Position numbers and translations under genes: made by a program
Notes under the pieces: model-generated
What the model saw: the letters and a program-made list of their open reading frames with translations, nothing else
What the model was told of the DNA's origin: nothing
The model's database searches: none
NCBI GenBank assembly: GCA_944376655.1
Contig: CALWDJ010000004.1
Span: 22,367 to 86,366, forward strand
Origin: an uncultured Clostridia bacterium
GTDB taxonomy: Bacteria; Bacillota; Clostridia; Oscillospirales; Acutalibacteraceae
Direction: 5' to 3'
DNA: 64,000 nucleotides
Shown here: piece by piece, positions 32,889-41,952 of the stretch
Position numbering within the stretch: the first letter of the stretch is position 1
How the letters are laid out: the number at the start of each line of letters is the position of its first letter

Positions 32889-34141
32889 TGGAATACGGTT
32901 GCATTGGGGAAAAGCTGTCGCACAGCTTTTCAAAAATAATTCATTCGCAGCTTGCCGATTATGATTATGAGCTTTGTGAAATACCGAAAGACGGGCTTGA
33001 TTCATTTATGCGAAAAGCCGATTTTAAGGCGATAAATGTGACAATACCTTATAAGCAGGCGGTAATACCGTATCTTCACGTTATAAGCGATACGGCGCAT
33101 AAAATAGGCGCGGTAAACACGATTGTCAATAACGGCGGTAAGCTGTACGGCTATAACACCGATTTTTCGGGTATGCGCTCCCTTATAAAAAAGCAGGGGG
33201 CGGAGCTTGAAGGCAAAAAGGTGCTGGTTTTAGGCAGCGGAGGCACCTCAAAAACGGCGGCTGCGGTTGCTGAAAGTCTCGGTGCGGCAGAGGTTTACAG
33301 GGTATCGAGAAGCGGACGGGACGGCGCGGTTACTTACGGAATCGCTCTTTCCGAGCATATTGACGCACAGGCAATAATAAATACCACGCCCTGCGGAATG
33401 TATCCGAATATAGGAGCTTCGGCGGTTGATATATCCCTTTTCAAAAATCTTTACTCCGTGACCGACGCGGTTTATAACCCGCTTTGCTCGGAGCTTGTCA
33501 TATCAGCAAGGCAAAAGGGGATAAATGCACGGGGCGGACTTTATATGCTGGTGGCGCAGGCGGCTTTTGCGGTCGAGAAGTTCACCGGCGAGACAGTTTC
33601 GGAGGATAAAATTCAGTCGGTCTATGAGAAAATACTCCGTGATAAAAAGAATATCGTACTGATAGGCATGCCGGGCTGCGGGAAAACAACAATAGGTAAA
33701 AAGGCGGCTGAAAGACTCGGTAAGAAATTCGTTGATACTGACGATGTGATAGTCAAGACTGCCGGAATGTCAATTCCCGATATTTTTTCAAGGTACGGCG
33801 AGGAAAAATTCAGGGATATTGAATCCGAAGTTATCAAAAAGGTTTCCGGAATGCAGTCCGCAGTGATAGCCACAGGCGGCGGAGCGATTTTGAGAGAAAA
33901 TAATGTTTCGCTTTTGAAGGAAAACGGATTCGTGGTCTTTATCGACCGACCGGTTGAAAAGCTGGTTACAACAGATGACCGTCCGCTTTCGTCGAACCGT
34001 GAGCTGCTTTTAAAGCGGTACACTGAAAGATACGGAATATACTGCGGCGCGGCTCAGGCAAAAATTGAAGCGGCTGATGACCTTCTGAAGAATATAAACA
34101 CGGTAACAGAGGTTTTTCTTAATGAAAATTTTAGTGATTAA
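32888..34141 (+). CDS. aroEK: Shikimate dehydrogenase-shikimate kinase fusion
   Basis: The ATG at 32888 overlaps the aroC stop by one base. The 417-residue protein fuses two pathway enzymes. Residues 1-about 250 are AroE: GEKLSHSFSK, NVTIPYKQAV (Lys56 catalytic), NTIVN, VLGSGGTSKTAA (NADP loop) and NTTPCGMYP. Residues 254-417 are AroK: Walker A GMPGCGKTT (260-268), DTDDVI, GGGAIL and LTSDDRP-like DDRPL. It would reduce dehydroshikimate and phosphorylate shikimate in one polypeptide. I see no stop or frameshift at the junction. It overlaps aroQ by 20 bases. Confidence 0.92.
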   Translation: MEYGCIGEKLSHSFSKIIHSQLADYDYELCEIPKDGLDSFMRKADFKAINVTIPYKQAVIPYLHVISDTAHKIGAVNTIVNNGGKLYGYNTDFSGMRSLIKKQGAELEGKKVLVLGSGGTSKTAAAVAESLGAAEVYRVSRSGRDGAVTYGIALSEHIDAQAIINTTPCGMYPNIGASAVDISLFKNLYSVTDAVYNPLCSELVISARQKGINARGGLYMLVAQAAFAVEKFTGETVSEDKIQSVYEKILRDKKNIVLIGMPGCGKTTIGKKAAERLGKKFVDTDDVIVKTAGMSIPDIFSRYGEEKFRDIESEVIKKVSGMQSAVIATGGGAILRENNVSLLKENGFVVFIDRPVEKLVTTDDRPLSSNRELLLKRYTERYGIYCGAAQAKIEAADDLLKNINTVTEVFLNENFSD

Positions 34142-34577
34142 CGGACCGAATATAAATATGCTCGGTATAAGAGAGCCGGGAATTTACGGAAAAGACAGCT
34201 ACGAGACGCTTTGCGCCAATATAAGACAATACGCGGACAAAAACGGTGCCGTTGTAAAGCTGTACCAGTCGAACCACGAGGGCTGTCTTGTTGATGAAAT
34301 ACAGGCGGCATACGGGGTGTTTGACGGAATAGTCATAAATCCCGGCGCCTATACTCATACGAGCGTCGCCCTGCTTGACGCTGTAAAGGCTGTTTCGATT
34401 CCAACGGTCGAGGTGCATATATCCGATATTTCCTCGCGCGAGGAATTCAGGCAGATAAGCTATATCCGCGCCGCCTGCGTCAAAACAATAAGCGGACACG
34501 GCATAGACGGCTATACCGAGGCGATACAATTCCTTATAGATAATTACGGTAAAAAAAATGATAGTCACGGTCGGTAA
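34122..34577 (+). CDS. aroQ: 3-dehydroquinate dehydratase, type II
   Basis: This 151-residue protein has the type II dehydroquinase signature ILVINGPNINMLGIREPGIYG at the N-terminus (catalytic Tyr in the GIYG part), QSNHEGCLVDEIQ, INPGAYTHTSVAL and VEVHISDIS. Type II enzymes form dodecamers and make 3-dehydroshikimate. The gene begins 20 bases before the aroE-aroK stop and its own end overlaps aroA by 20 bases. Confidence 0.95.
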   Translation: MKILVINGPNINMLGIREPGIYGKDSYETLCANIRQYADKNGAVVKLYQSNHEGCLVDEIQAAYGVFDGIVINPGAYTHTSVALLDAVKAVSIPTVEVHISDISSREEFRQISYIRAACVKTISGHGIDGYTEAIQFLIDNYGKKNDSHGR

Positions 34578-35769
34578 GAGCGCGGCGGCGGGCTCTGTAA
34601 AGGCGCCGCCCTCAAAAAGTATGGCGCACAGGTATCTTATCTGCGGCGCCCTGTCGTCGGGCAGTGAAATCAAAGGTGTTGATTTTTCCGAGGATATTAA
34701 GGCTACCCTCGGCTGCCTTGAATCGCTCGGAGCCCGTGTGAAAATTGAAGACAATTCTGTTTTTATCGGCGGCGTCGCGACAGCAGGGAAAACGGTTAAA
34801 GAAAATCTATTCTGCGGAGAAAGCGGCAGCACACTGCGCTTTATGATTCCGCTTTGCCTGCTTGAGGATAAAAAATTCACCCTTTCGGGCACGGAGAGGC
34901 TCTTCAGCCGCTCTCTTTCGGTGTATGACGATATCTGCCGCTCGCAGGGTATAGAGTTCAAGCAGGATAAAAAAAGCGTCACGCTCAAAGGAAGGCTTGC
35001 CTGCGGCGGTTACGCTGTGCGGGGAGATATATCGAGCCAGTTCATAAGCGGACTGATGTTTGCTCTGCCGCTGCTTGCCGGCGACAGTACTGTTGATATT
35101 ACCGGCGCGCTTGAGAGCGCCTCTTATCTAGGTATGACGGTAAAGGCGCTTGCTGATTTCGGTGTGCGTGTAAAAAGGGCGGACGAGCATACCTTTTACA
35201 TAAAAGGCTCACAAAGCTATAAGCCGAGAGAGCTTGCGGTTGAGGGTGATTATTCAAACGCCGCGTTTTTCTCCGCGCTTAATTTGACCGGCGGCAACGT
35301 TTCGGTAAGGGGACTCAGCAAAAAAACTTCGCAGGGAGATGCGGTTTATCCGGAGCTTTTTGAAAAAATTGCAAAAGGTACGCCGGATATTGATATATCT
35401 GACTGTCCGGATTTAGGTCCGGTGCTTATGGCGGCTGCCGCTGTTAAAAACGGTGCGCACTTTACCGGAACGCACCGCCTTAAAATTAAGGAAAGCGACC
35501 GCGGTGCGGCAATGGCTGAGGAGCTTTTAAAGTTCGGCTGCCATACAGATGTCGGTGAGAACGAGATAACAGTTCATAAATGCGATTTGAAAACTCCGGA
35601 ACTTCCGCTCTACGGTCATAATGACCACAGAATTGTAATGTCGCTCGCCGTGCTCTGTACTCTTACGGGCGGCACCATATACGGCGCTGAAGCGGTTGCA
35701 AAAAGCCTGCCGGACTTTTTTGACCGTCTCAGCTTACTCGGCGTTGATATTAAGGTGGAAAATAAATGA
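34558..35769 (+). CDS. aroA: 3-phosphoshikimate 1-carboxyvinyltransferase (EPSP synthase)
   Basis: This 403-residue protein has the EPSP synthase features PPSKSMAHRYLICGAL (Lys and Arg contact shikimate 3-phosphate), CGESGSTLRFMIPL (signature 1), the SSQFISGLMFALPLL block, and the C-terminal KESDRGAAMAEELLKFG and YGHNDHRIVMSLAVL. It joins PEP to shikimate 3-phosphate. The first active-site loop has CGESGSTLRF rather than LGNAGTAMRP, so the enzyme is of the form often classed as class II. It overlaps tyrA by 4 bases. Confidence 0.95.
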   Translation: MIVTVGKSAAAGSVKAPPSKSMAHRYLICGALSSGSEIKGVDFSEDIKATLGCLESLGARVKIEDNSVFIGGVATAGKTVKENLFCGESGSTLRFMIPLCLLEDKKFTLSGTERLFSRSLSVYDDICRSQGIEFKQDKKSVTLKGRLACGGYAVRGDISSQFISGLMFALPLLAGDSTVDITGALESASYLGMTVKALADFGVRVKRADEHTFYIKGSQSYKPRELAVEGDYSNAAFFSALNLTGGNVSVRGLSKKTSQGDAVYPELFEKIAKGTPDIDISDCPDLGPVLMAAAAVKNGAHFTGTHRLKIKESDRGAAMAEELLKFGCHTDVGENEITVHKCDLKTPELPLYGHNDHRIVMSLAVLCTLTGGTIYGAEAVAKSLPDFFDRLSLLGVDIKVENK

Positions 35770-36626
35770 AATTAAGTAAGGATATGAATATTCTGATTGT
35801 CGGTCTGGGGCTTCTCGGCGGCAGCTATGCGGAAGGATTAAAAAAGCAGGGATTTAAAGTAAGTGCGATTACAAAGGAAGAGTCGTCTGTTGATTTTGCT
35901 CTGGAAAAAGGAATTATTGATTACGGCACTGTAAAAATTGAGCCTGAACTGATAGCAAACGCCGACCTTACGGTGTTCGCGCTTTATCCGCATATTTTTA
36001 TAGAATGGATAAAGGAAAATCAGCAGTATTTTAAAAGCGGGGCGGTAATAACCGATGTAACGGGAGTAAAAGGCTGTATCGTAGGAAAAATACAGAGCAT
36101 TTTAAGGGAAGACGTGGAATTTATCGCCGCTCACCCTATGGCGGGACGTGAAGTCTGCGGCGTTGAAAACAGTACCTCTGAAATATTTAAGGGCGCTAAC
36201 TATATAGTCGTTCCTACCGAGAAGAACACACCTGATGCAATCGAGCTTTGCAGGGATTTGGGTGAGAAGCTCGGTTTTTATCAGGTGGCAGAGCTTTCGG
36301 TTGAAATGCACGACCGTATGATAGGCTTTTTATCACAGCTGACTCATTGTATTGCCGTATCGCTTATGTGCTGCAACAGTACGCCTGATCTTGAAAAGTA
36401 TACCGGCGACTCATTCAGGGATTTAACAAGGATTGCACGCATAAACGATGAAATGTGGAGCGAGCTTTTTCTTGACAATAAAAATGTTTTGCTTGCCGAG
36501 ATGGAGCGCTTCAGAAGCTCTTTTGACGAGCTGTACGAAAAGATAAATACAGGTGACCGTGAAGGAATGCGGGAAATGATGCGGCTTTCCACAAGTCGCC
36601 GCAAGCTTTTTGATAAAATATTGTAA
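35766..36626 (+). CDS. tyrA: Prephenate dehydrogenase
   Basis: This 286-residue protein has an N-terminal NAD-binding loop (NILIVGLGLLGGSYAEGLKK; the GLGLLGG pattern), the catalytic-region ITDVTGVKG with IAAHPMAGREVCGVENS (conserved His), and a helical C-terminal dimer domain. It converts prephenate to 4-hydroxyphenylpyruvate for tyrosine. There is no ACT tail, so end-product control is not visible in this protein; the attenuator may supply it. A separate small gap of 12 bases leads to the DAHP synthase gene. Confidence 0.93.
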   Translation: MKLSKDMNILIVGLGLLGGSYAEGLKKQGFKVSAITKEESSVDFALEKGIIDYGTVKIEPELIANADLTVFALYPHIFIEWIKENQQYFKSGAVITDVTGVKGCIVGKIQSILREDVEFIAAHPMAGREVCGVENSTSEIFKGANYIVVPTEKNTPDAIELCRDLGEKLGFYQVAELSVEMHDRMIGFLSQLTHCIAVSLMCCNSTPDLEKYTGDSFRDLTRIARINDEMWSELFLDNKNVLLAEMERFRSSFDELYEKINTGDREGMREMMRLSTSRRKLFDKIL

Positions 36627-36638
36627 GGTGAAACAGTT

Positions 36639-37670
36639 ATGAATCTTAAATTTTCAAGAAAGCTGCCGATACCGCAGCAGATAAAAACCCGCTATCCTGT
36701 GACTGAGGAGCTGGCACGTGTTAAGGCGGAGAGAGACGAGGAGCTTAAAAAAATATTTTCAGGTGAATCGGAGAAATTCATTCTGATAATAGGTCCATGC
36801 TCAGCGGACAGCCGGGAACCGGTGCTTGACTATATTTCACGTCTGCGTAAAGTGCAGGATGAAGTAAAAGATAAAATAATTATAGTTCCTCGTATTTACA
36901 CAAACAAACCACGCACCACCGGTGACGGTTACAAAGGAATGCTTCATCAGCCGGATCCTGATGAGAAGCCTGATATGCTGCAAGGTATAGTGGCAATAAG
37001 AGACCTCCATATGGCGGCGCTCAGAGACTATGGCTTTACCTGCGCCGATGAGATGCTATATCCTGACAATCACCGATATCTTTCGGATTTGCTCGCTTAT
37101 GTCGCTGTCGGCGCTAGATCTGTTGAGAATCAGCAGCACAGGCTTACCGCAAGCGGTCTTGATATTCCGGTCGGAATGAAAAATCCCACAAGCGGCGACC
37201 TTTCGATAATGATGAATTCAATAACCGCGGCACAGCACCCGCATACATTTATATACCGCGGCTGGGAGGTTACAAGCGAGGGAAATCCGTATGCTCACGC
37301 GATACTTAGGGGATATATTGATTTTGCCGGAAAAAGCGTATCAAACTATCATTATGAAGACCTTTTGAAGCTGTATAATCTTTATGCCGAAAGCGGCCTT
37401 AAAAATCCGGCGGCGATAGTTGATACTAATCATGCCAATTCCGGAAAACAGTATCTTGAACAGATACGGATAGCTAAAGACGTTGTTTACAGCCGCAATC
37501 ATAATAACGATATCCGCTCGCTTGTCAAAGGACTGATGATTGAAAGCTATATCGAGGACGGAGCGCAGAAAATCGGTGAGCATATATACGGAAAGTCAAT
37601 AACAGACCCGTGTCTCGGCTGGGAAAAATCCAAAAAACTGATTTGTAAGATTGCGGATACACTTAAATAA
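36639..37670 (+). CDS. aroF: 3-deoxy-D-arabino-heptulosonate 7-phosphate (DAHP) synthase, type I-alpha
   Basis: This 343-residue protein has the type I DAHP synthase core: FILIIGPCSADSREPVLDYI, IIIVPRIYTNKPRTTGDGYKGMLHQPD, VGARSVENQQHR, PVGMKNPTSGDLSIMMNSI and VDTNHANSGKQ. The early KTRYPVTEELARVKAERDEELKKI helix resembles the AroFGH N-terminus that in E. coli carries feedback sites. It condenses PEP and erythrose 4-phosphate, the first pathway step, although the gene is near the end of the operon. Which amino acid inhibits it cannot be told here. Confidence 0.93.
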   Translation: MNLKFSRKLPIPQQIKTRYPVTEELARVKAERDEELKKIFSGESEKFILIIGPCSADSREPVLDYISRLRKVQDEVKDKIIIVPRIYTNKPRTTGDGYKGMLHQPDPDEKPDMLQGIVAIRDLHMAALRDYGFTCADEMLYPDNHRYLSDLLAYVAVGARSVENQQHRLTASGLDIPVGMKNPTSGDLSIMMNSITAAQHPHTFIYRGWEVTSEGNPYAHAILRGYIDFAGKSVSNYHYEDLLKLYNLYAESGLKNPAAIVDTNHANSGKQYLEQIRIAKDVVYSRNHNNDIRSLVKGLMIESYIEDGAQKIGEHIYGKSITDPCLGWEKSKKLICKIADTLK

Positions 37671-37714
37671 TAAAACACATAATTGAACCGGATTAACCGG
37701 CGGAGGAAAAAGAT

Positions 37715-38125
37715 ATGGAAGTATACAGGCATAAGGTGCATTATTACGAAACAGACAAAATGGGATTTGTTCACCATTCAAACTATATCAGATGGTTTGA
37801 GGAGGCGAGAACCGATTTTTTCGATAAAGTTGGCGCACCATACACTCTTACAGAATCGCTTGGTCTTATAAGTCCGGTACTTACCGTACAGTGCGAATAT
37901 AAAAAATCCTGCTATTTCGGTGAAATAGTGCTTATATATGTAACGCTTGAAAAGGTTGAAAATGTACGTTTTTATGTAAGCTACCGCGTTACTTCGGTGG
38001 ACGGTGAATTAAGAGCAACGGGTACCTCATCACACTGTTTTTTGAATGAAGAGGGTAAGGTTACATCGCTGAAAAAAGTGCAGCCGGAGCTTTATAAAAA
38101 GCTCGAGGACGCGCTGGGAAAATAA
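37715..38125 (+). CDS. Acyl-CoA thioesterase, 4HBT/YbgC-like
   Basis: The ATG at 37715 follows GGAGGAAAAAG and gives 136 residues. It has the hot-dog fold pattern YYETDKMGFVHHSNYIRWFEEARTDFF, with the catalytic Asp in YETDKMG and His in VHHSNY, typical of the YbgC/FcbC 4-hydroxybenzoyl-CoA thioesterase family. Substrate is unknown; it is last in the aromatic operon, so a link to that pathway is possible but not shown. It is followed by a shared terminator. Confidence 0.9.
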   Translation: MEVYRHKVHYYETDKMGFVHHSNYIRWFEEARTDFFDKVGAPYTLTESLGLISPVLTVQCEYKKSCYFGEIVLIYVTLEKVENVRFYVSYRVTSVDGELRATGTSSHCFLNEEGKVTSLKKVQPELYKKLEDALGK

Positions 38126-38137
38126 AGTATAAATATT

Positions 38138-38195
38138 AAAAAAGCATATCCGTTTCGGTCGGGCAAAATTCGCCGGACTGTCGGATATGCTTTTT
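38138..38195. terminator. Bidirectional terminator between aromatic operon and gpmI
   Basis: AAAAAAGCATATCCG and CGGATATGCTTTTT close a long arm around an inner hairpin; T-runs on both strands. It ends the aromatic operon and gpmI on the opposite strand. Confidence 0.9.
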
Positions 38196-38213
38196 ATTTT
38201 TTTAGAATTAAAA

Positions 38214-39746
38214 TCAGAGTATAATTGACTCTCCGGTCATTTCCTCAGGCTGTTTCAGACCTAAAAGTTTTATGATAGTGGGGGAGATGTCACAGAGTCT
38301 TCCGCCATTACGCAGCTTGCAATCCTTTCCTATAACGGCGAAAGGAACCGGATTAGTGGTATGAGCGGTGAAGGGGGAACCGTCGGTATCAATCATACGG
38401 TCGGCATTGCCGTGGTCGGCTGTAAGAAGCATTACTCCGCCCATCTTAACAGTGCTGTCAGCCACTCTGCCTACGCAGTTGTCAACAGTCTCGACTGCTT
38501 TGACGGCTGCCTCAAATACGCCGGTGTGTCCCACCATATCGCAGTTTGCGAAATTGAGTATAACAACATCGTATTTCCCGCTTTCGATAGCCTCACATAC
38601 CTTGTCACATACTTCATTGGCGCTCATTTCAGGCTTCAGGTCATAGGTGGCGACTTTAGGTGAATTAACGAGTATCCTGTCCTCTCCCTCGAAAGAAACC
38701 TCTCTGCCGCCGTTAAAGAAGAAGGTGACGTGGGCGTATTTTTCGGTTTCAGCGATACGAAGCTGAGTAAGACCGTTTTTAGCAATATATTCACCGAGCG
38801 TGTTTTCAAGCGACTCTGGCTTGAAAGCAACCTCAACATTAGGCATTGAGGCGTCATACTGGGTCATACATACGTAAAATACTTTCTGTCTTCCGCCTTT
38901 GCGCTCAAAGCCTGCGAAATCATCATCGGCAAAGGTGCGTGTTATCTCTCTCGCGCGGTCGGGACGGAAATTGAAGAATATTACACTGTCTCCGGTTTTG
39001 ATTCGCTCTGTCCCTGAAACGACTGTCGGAAGTACAAACTCATCGGTTATATGCTTGCCGTCGGCGTCGATTTCGGTGTAGGATTTTCTTACTGCGGCGG
39101 CGGCGTCATCGGTTTGTATACCCTCACCGTAAACAAGCGCGGCGTAGGCTTTTTCAACACGCTCCCAGCGGTTGTCTCTGTCCATACCGTAAAATCTGCC
39201 CATTACCGTGGCGAGCTTTCCGCAGCCGATTTCCGCAAGCCTCGTGTTAAGCTGGTCAATATAGTCGGCAGCGCTTGCAGGCGGAACGTCCCTTCCGTCA
39301 AGAAGAGCGTGAATATATACTTTGGTAAGACCGTTCTTCTTTGCCATTTCAACAAGTCCGTAAAGGTGCTCGATATGGCTGTGTACGCCGCCGTCGGAAA
39401 GAAGTCCCATAAGATGAAGCGCGCTGCCGTTCTTCCTGCAGTTGTCCATTGCGTCAAGCAATGCTTTATTCGCAAAGAAATCGCCGTCTTTTATGGATTT
39501 TGTTATTCTGGTAAGCTCCTGATAAACAACTCTGCCGGCGCCGATGTTTGTGTGACCGACTTCGCTGTTGCCCATCTGTCCGTCGGGAAGACCGACGTCC
39601 ATACCCGACGCGCCTATCTGAGTGTGGGGACATTCGGCAAATATTTTGTCAAGTCTCGGGGTATTTGCGGAATATATAGCGTTTCCGACAGTGTCCGGAT
39701 TTATTCCGAAACCGTCCATTATCGTTAAAACAATAGGTTTTTTCAT
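38214..39746 (-). CDS. gpmI: 2,3-bisphosphoglycerate-independent phosphoglycerate mutase
   Basis: This 510-residue alkaline-phosphatase-like enzyme has the start IVLTIMDGFGINPDTVGNAI, the serine nucleophile in GQMGNSEVGHTNIG, the HALLDGRDVPPASA block and the C-terminal ADHGNADRM and FTAHTTNPVPF metal-binding parts. It interconverts 3- and 2-phosphoglycerate with manganese. It is the last gene of the pgk-tpiA-gpmI operon; the 51-base gap from tpiA contains a palindromic hairpin. Confidence 0.96.
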   Translation of the reverse strand: MKKPIVLTIMDGFGINPDTVGNAIYSANTPRLDKIFAECPHTQIGASGMDVGLPDGQMGNSEVGHTNIGAGRVVYQELTRITKSIKDGDFFANKALLDAMDNCRKNGSALHLMGLLSDGGVHSHIEHLYGLVEMAKKNGLTKVYIHALLDGRDVPPASAADYIDQLNTRLAEIGCGKLATVMGRFYGMDRDNRWERVEKAYAALVYGEGIQTDDAAAAVRKSYTEIDADGKHITDEFVLPTVVSGTERIKTGDSVIFFNFRPDRAREITRTFADDDFAGFERKGGRQKVFYVCMTQYDASMPNVEVAFKPESLENTLGEYIAKNGLTQLRIAETEKYAHVTFFFNGGREVSFEGEDRILVNSPKVATYDLKPEMSANEVCDKVCEAIESGKYDVVILNFANCDMVGHTGVFEAAVKAVETVDNCVGRVADSTVKMGGVMLLTADHGNADRMIDTDGSPFTAHTTNPVPFAVIGKDCKLRNGGRLCDISPTIIKLLGLKQPEEMTGESIIL

Positions 39747-39770
39747 AAGTTCGCTCCTGTTATAAAGTCA

Positions 39771-39789
39771 GGGCGGGCATTGCCCGCCC
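39771..39789 (-). other. Perfect intercistronic hairpin between tpiA and gpmI
   Basis: A 9-base GC-rich arm GGGCGGGCA pairs with TGCCCGCCC around one base. No T-run follows in the direction of transcription, so it is more likely an mRNA-stability or partial attenuation element than a full terminator. Confidence 0.6.
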
Positions 39790-39797
39790 GATGGTTT

Positions 39798-40565
39798 TTA
39801 TTTGCTTGCGGCTTTAACGATTACCGAAAAGTCCTCAGCCTTGAGTGAAGCGCCGCCGATAAGTCCGCCGTCAACATTTGTTTTGGCGACAAGCTCATCG
39901 CAGTTTTTGGCGTTCATGGAACCGCCGTACTGTATTGTCATCGCCTCGGCTGTATCTGTATCATAAATATCCGCTACAACGTTTCTGATTATAGCGCAAA
40001 CCTCTTCTGCCTGTTCGGCAGTAGCGGTTTTGCCGGTTCCGATAGCCCATACCGGCTCGTAAGCGATTATGACGTTAGCAGCGTCTTCCTTTGAAATGCC
40101 GCCTAAGGCGATTTTTGTCTGCATGGCGACAAGCTCAGCGGTGATGTTCTGCTCACGCTGCTCAAGAGTTTCGCCTACGCAGAGAATTACCTTGAGACCT
40201 TCGGCAAGAGCCGCCTTTGTGCGCAAATTAACCGTAACATCGGTTTCGCCGAAATACTGTCTTCTTTCAGAGTGACCGATTATAACGTATTTTACGCCCA
40301 TTTCCTTAAGCATCGGAGCGGACACCTCTCCGGTGTAAGCGCCGGATTTCTCAAAGTGGCAGTTCTCGGCGCCGATTTCGATATTCGAGCCCTCGCTTGC
40401 CTTTAAAGCGGCGTCAAGGTCAACAAAGGGAACGCAGAGGACAACCTTGCAGTCTGCTCCGGCAACAAGCGGCTTCATTTCATTTATAAGCGCGGTTGTT
40501 TCAGACGGGGTTTTATTCATTTTCCAGTTGCCGGCAATTATCGCGTCTCTTTTAGCTTTGTTCAT
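39798..40565 (-). CDS. tpiA: Triosephosphate isomerase
   Basis: This 255-residue TIM-barrel protein has [14 protein letters not shown] (Asn and Lys of the active site), the catalytic His in [15 protein letters not shown] and the catalytic Glu in [14 protein letters not shown], with the final [11 protein letters not shown] and GGLIGGASL phosphate loops. It interconverts DHAP and glyceraldehyde 3-phosphate in glycolysis. It lies between pgk and gpmI on the minus strand. Confidence 0.97.
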   Translation of the reverse strand: MNKAKRDAIIAGNWKMNKTPSETTALINEMKPLVAGADCKVVLCVPFVDLDAALKASEGSNIEIGAENCHFEKSGAYTGEVSAPMLKEMGVKYVIIGHSERRQYFGETDVTVNLRTKAALAEGLKVILCVGETLEQREQNITAELVAMQTKIALGGISKEDAANVIIAYEPVWAIGTGKTATAEQAEEVCAIIRNVVADIYDTDTAEAMTIQYGGSMNAKNCDELVAKTNVDGGLIGGASLKAEDFSVIVKAASK

Positions 40566-40599
40566 TTTTAAAACTCCTTATATTATATTACACAATCAA

Positions 40600-40619
40600 G
40601 GGCTGCCGAAAGGCAACCC
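40600..40619 (-). other. Intercistronic hairpin between pgk and tpiA
   Basis: On the transcript, GGGTTGCC and GGCAGCCC pair (8 bases, one G-U) over a TTTC loop. As in the next gap, no T-run follows. Confidence 0.5.
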
Positions 40620-40629
40620 CTGAAGAAAA

Positions 40630-41841
40630 TTATTTATCGTTGAGTGCCGCGATGCCGGGAAGCTCCTTACCCTCAAGGAACTCAAGCGAAGCGCCGCCGC
40701 CTGTGGAAATATGGGTCATCTTGTCTCCGAAGCCGAGAGTGTTTACGGCAGCCGCCGAATCACCTCCGCCTATAATTGTAACGGCGTCAGTCTCAGCGAG
40801 GCTCTTCGCGACAGCTATTGTGCCTTTAGCGAGAGTCGGGTTCTCGAATACGCCCATAGGTCCGTTCCATACAACGGTCTTGGCTGATTTAACAGCGTCG
40901 GCAAAAAGCTCCGCGGTCTTCGGACCGATATCGAGACCCTGATAATCGTCGGGAATCTTGTCAGCGTCAACAACAGTTACATCGATAGGTCCGTCGATCG
41001 GATCGGGGAATTCCTTGGCTATTGTGCAGTCAACAGGGAGAAGAATTTTAACGCCTTTTTCCTCTGCCTTTTTAAGCATATCGCCGCAGTAGCCGATTTT
41101 CTCGCTGTCAAGCAGCGATTTACCTACGCTGTAACCTTTAGCGGCAAGGAAGGTGTAAGCCATACCGCCGCCGATAATAAGCGTATCAGCCTTGTTAAGC
41201 AGGTTTTCTATAACAGAGAGCTTATCCGCAACCTTAGCGCCGCCCAGAATGGTGACAAACGGACGAACCGGATTGTCAACAGCGTTTCCGAGATATTTGA
41301 GCTCCTTGCCGATAAGGTATCCGGCAACAGCTTCCTTAACATAGGATACAACGCCTACGGTTGAGCAGTGAGCTCTGTGGGCAGTACCGAACGCATCGTT
41401 TACAAAAATATCGGCAAGTGAGCCGAGCTCTGCGGAGAAAGCCTCGCCGTTCTTGGTCTCTTCGGCGCGGTAACGGGTGTTTTCAAGAAGAACAACATCT
41501 CCGTCCTTCATCGCTGCAACAGCGGCTTTGGCGTTTTCGCCTACAACGTTATCGTCAGCCGCGAAAACCACTTCTTTGCCGAGAAGCTCGGAAAGACGCT
41601 TTGCAACCGGAGCCAGAGAAAGCTCGGGCTTGGGTTCGCCCTTCGGCTTGCCGAGATGTGAGCAGAGGATTACCTTGCCGCCGTCGGCTATGAGCTTCTT
41701 GATTGTGGGCAGAGCGGCGATTATGCGGTTTTCGTCAGTGATTACACCGTTTTTGAGCGGCACGTTGAAATCACAGCGCACAAGAACCTTCTGACCCTTT
41801 ACGTTGATGTCGTCAACGGTCTTTTTGTTAAGAGCGTTCAT
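40630..41841 (-). CDS. pgk: Phosphoglycerate kinase
   Basis: The ATG at 41841 has GAAAGGATG upstream; an in-frame start 18 bases earlier is less likely. The 403-residue protein has [14 protein letters not shown] (PGK signature), [29 protein letters not shown], the [11 protein letters not shown] block, [11 protein letters not shown] and the nucleotide-binding [13 protein letters not shown]. It makes ATP from 1,3-bisphosphoglycerate. It is first in the pgk-tpiA-gpmI operon; gapdh is not in the window. Confidence 0.96.
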   Translation of the reverse strand: MNALNKKTVDDINVKGQKVLVRCDFNVPLKNGVITDENRIIAALPTIKKLIADGGKVILCSHLGKPKGEPKPELSLAPVAKRLSELLGKEVVFAADDNVVGENAKAAVAAMKDGDVVLLENTRYRAEETKNGEAFSAELGSLADIFVNDAFGTAHRAHCSTVGVVSYVKEAVAGYLIGKELKYLGNAVDNPVRPFVTILGGAKVADKLSVIENLLNKADTLIIGGGMAYTFLAAKGYSVGKSLLDSEKIGYCGDMLKKAEEKGVKILLPVDCTIAKEFPDPIDGPIDVTVVDADKIPDDYQGLDIGPKTAELFADAVKSAKTVVWNGPMGVFENPTLAKGTIAVAKSLAETDAVTIIGGGDSAAAVNTLGFGDKMTHISTGGGASLEFLEGKELPGIAALNDK

Positions 41842-41897
41842 CAGTATACATCCTTTCAATTATGGCTTTTGACCATTGTTAAAAATTTTACAATTCT

Positions 41898-41925
41898 ATT
41901 TTACCACATATTCTGTATTTTTCAA
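41898..41925 (-). promoter_or_regulatory. Promoter of pgk-tpiA-gpmI
   Basis: On the minus strand, TTGAAA (41920-41925) and TAAAAT (41898-41903) are 16 bases apart, about 57 bases before the pgk start. Confidence 0.6.
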
Positions 41926-41952
41926 TATTTATTTTGCCTTTATATGTAAAAT

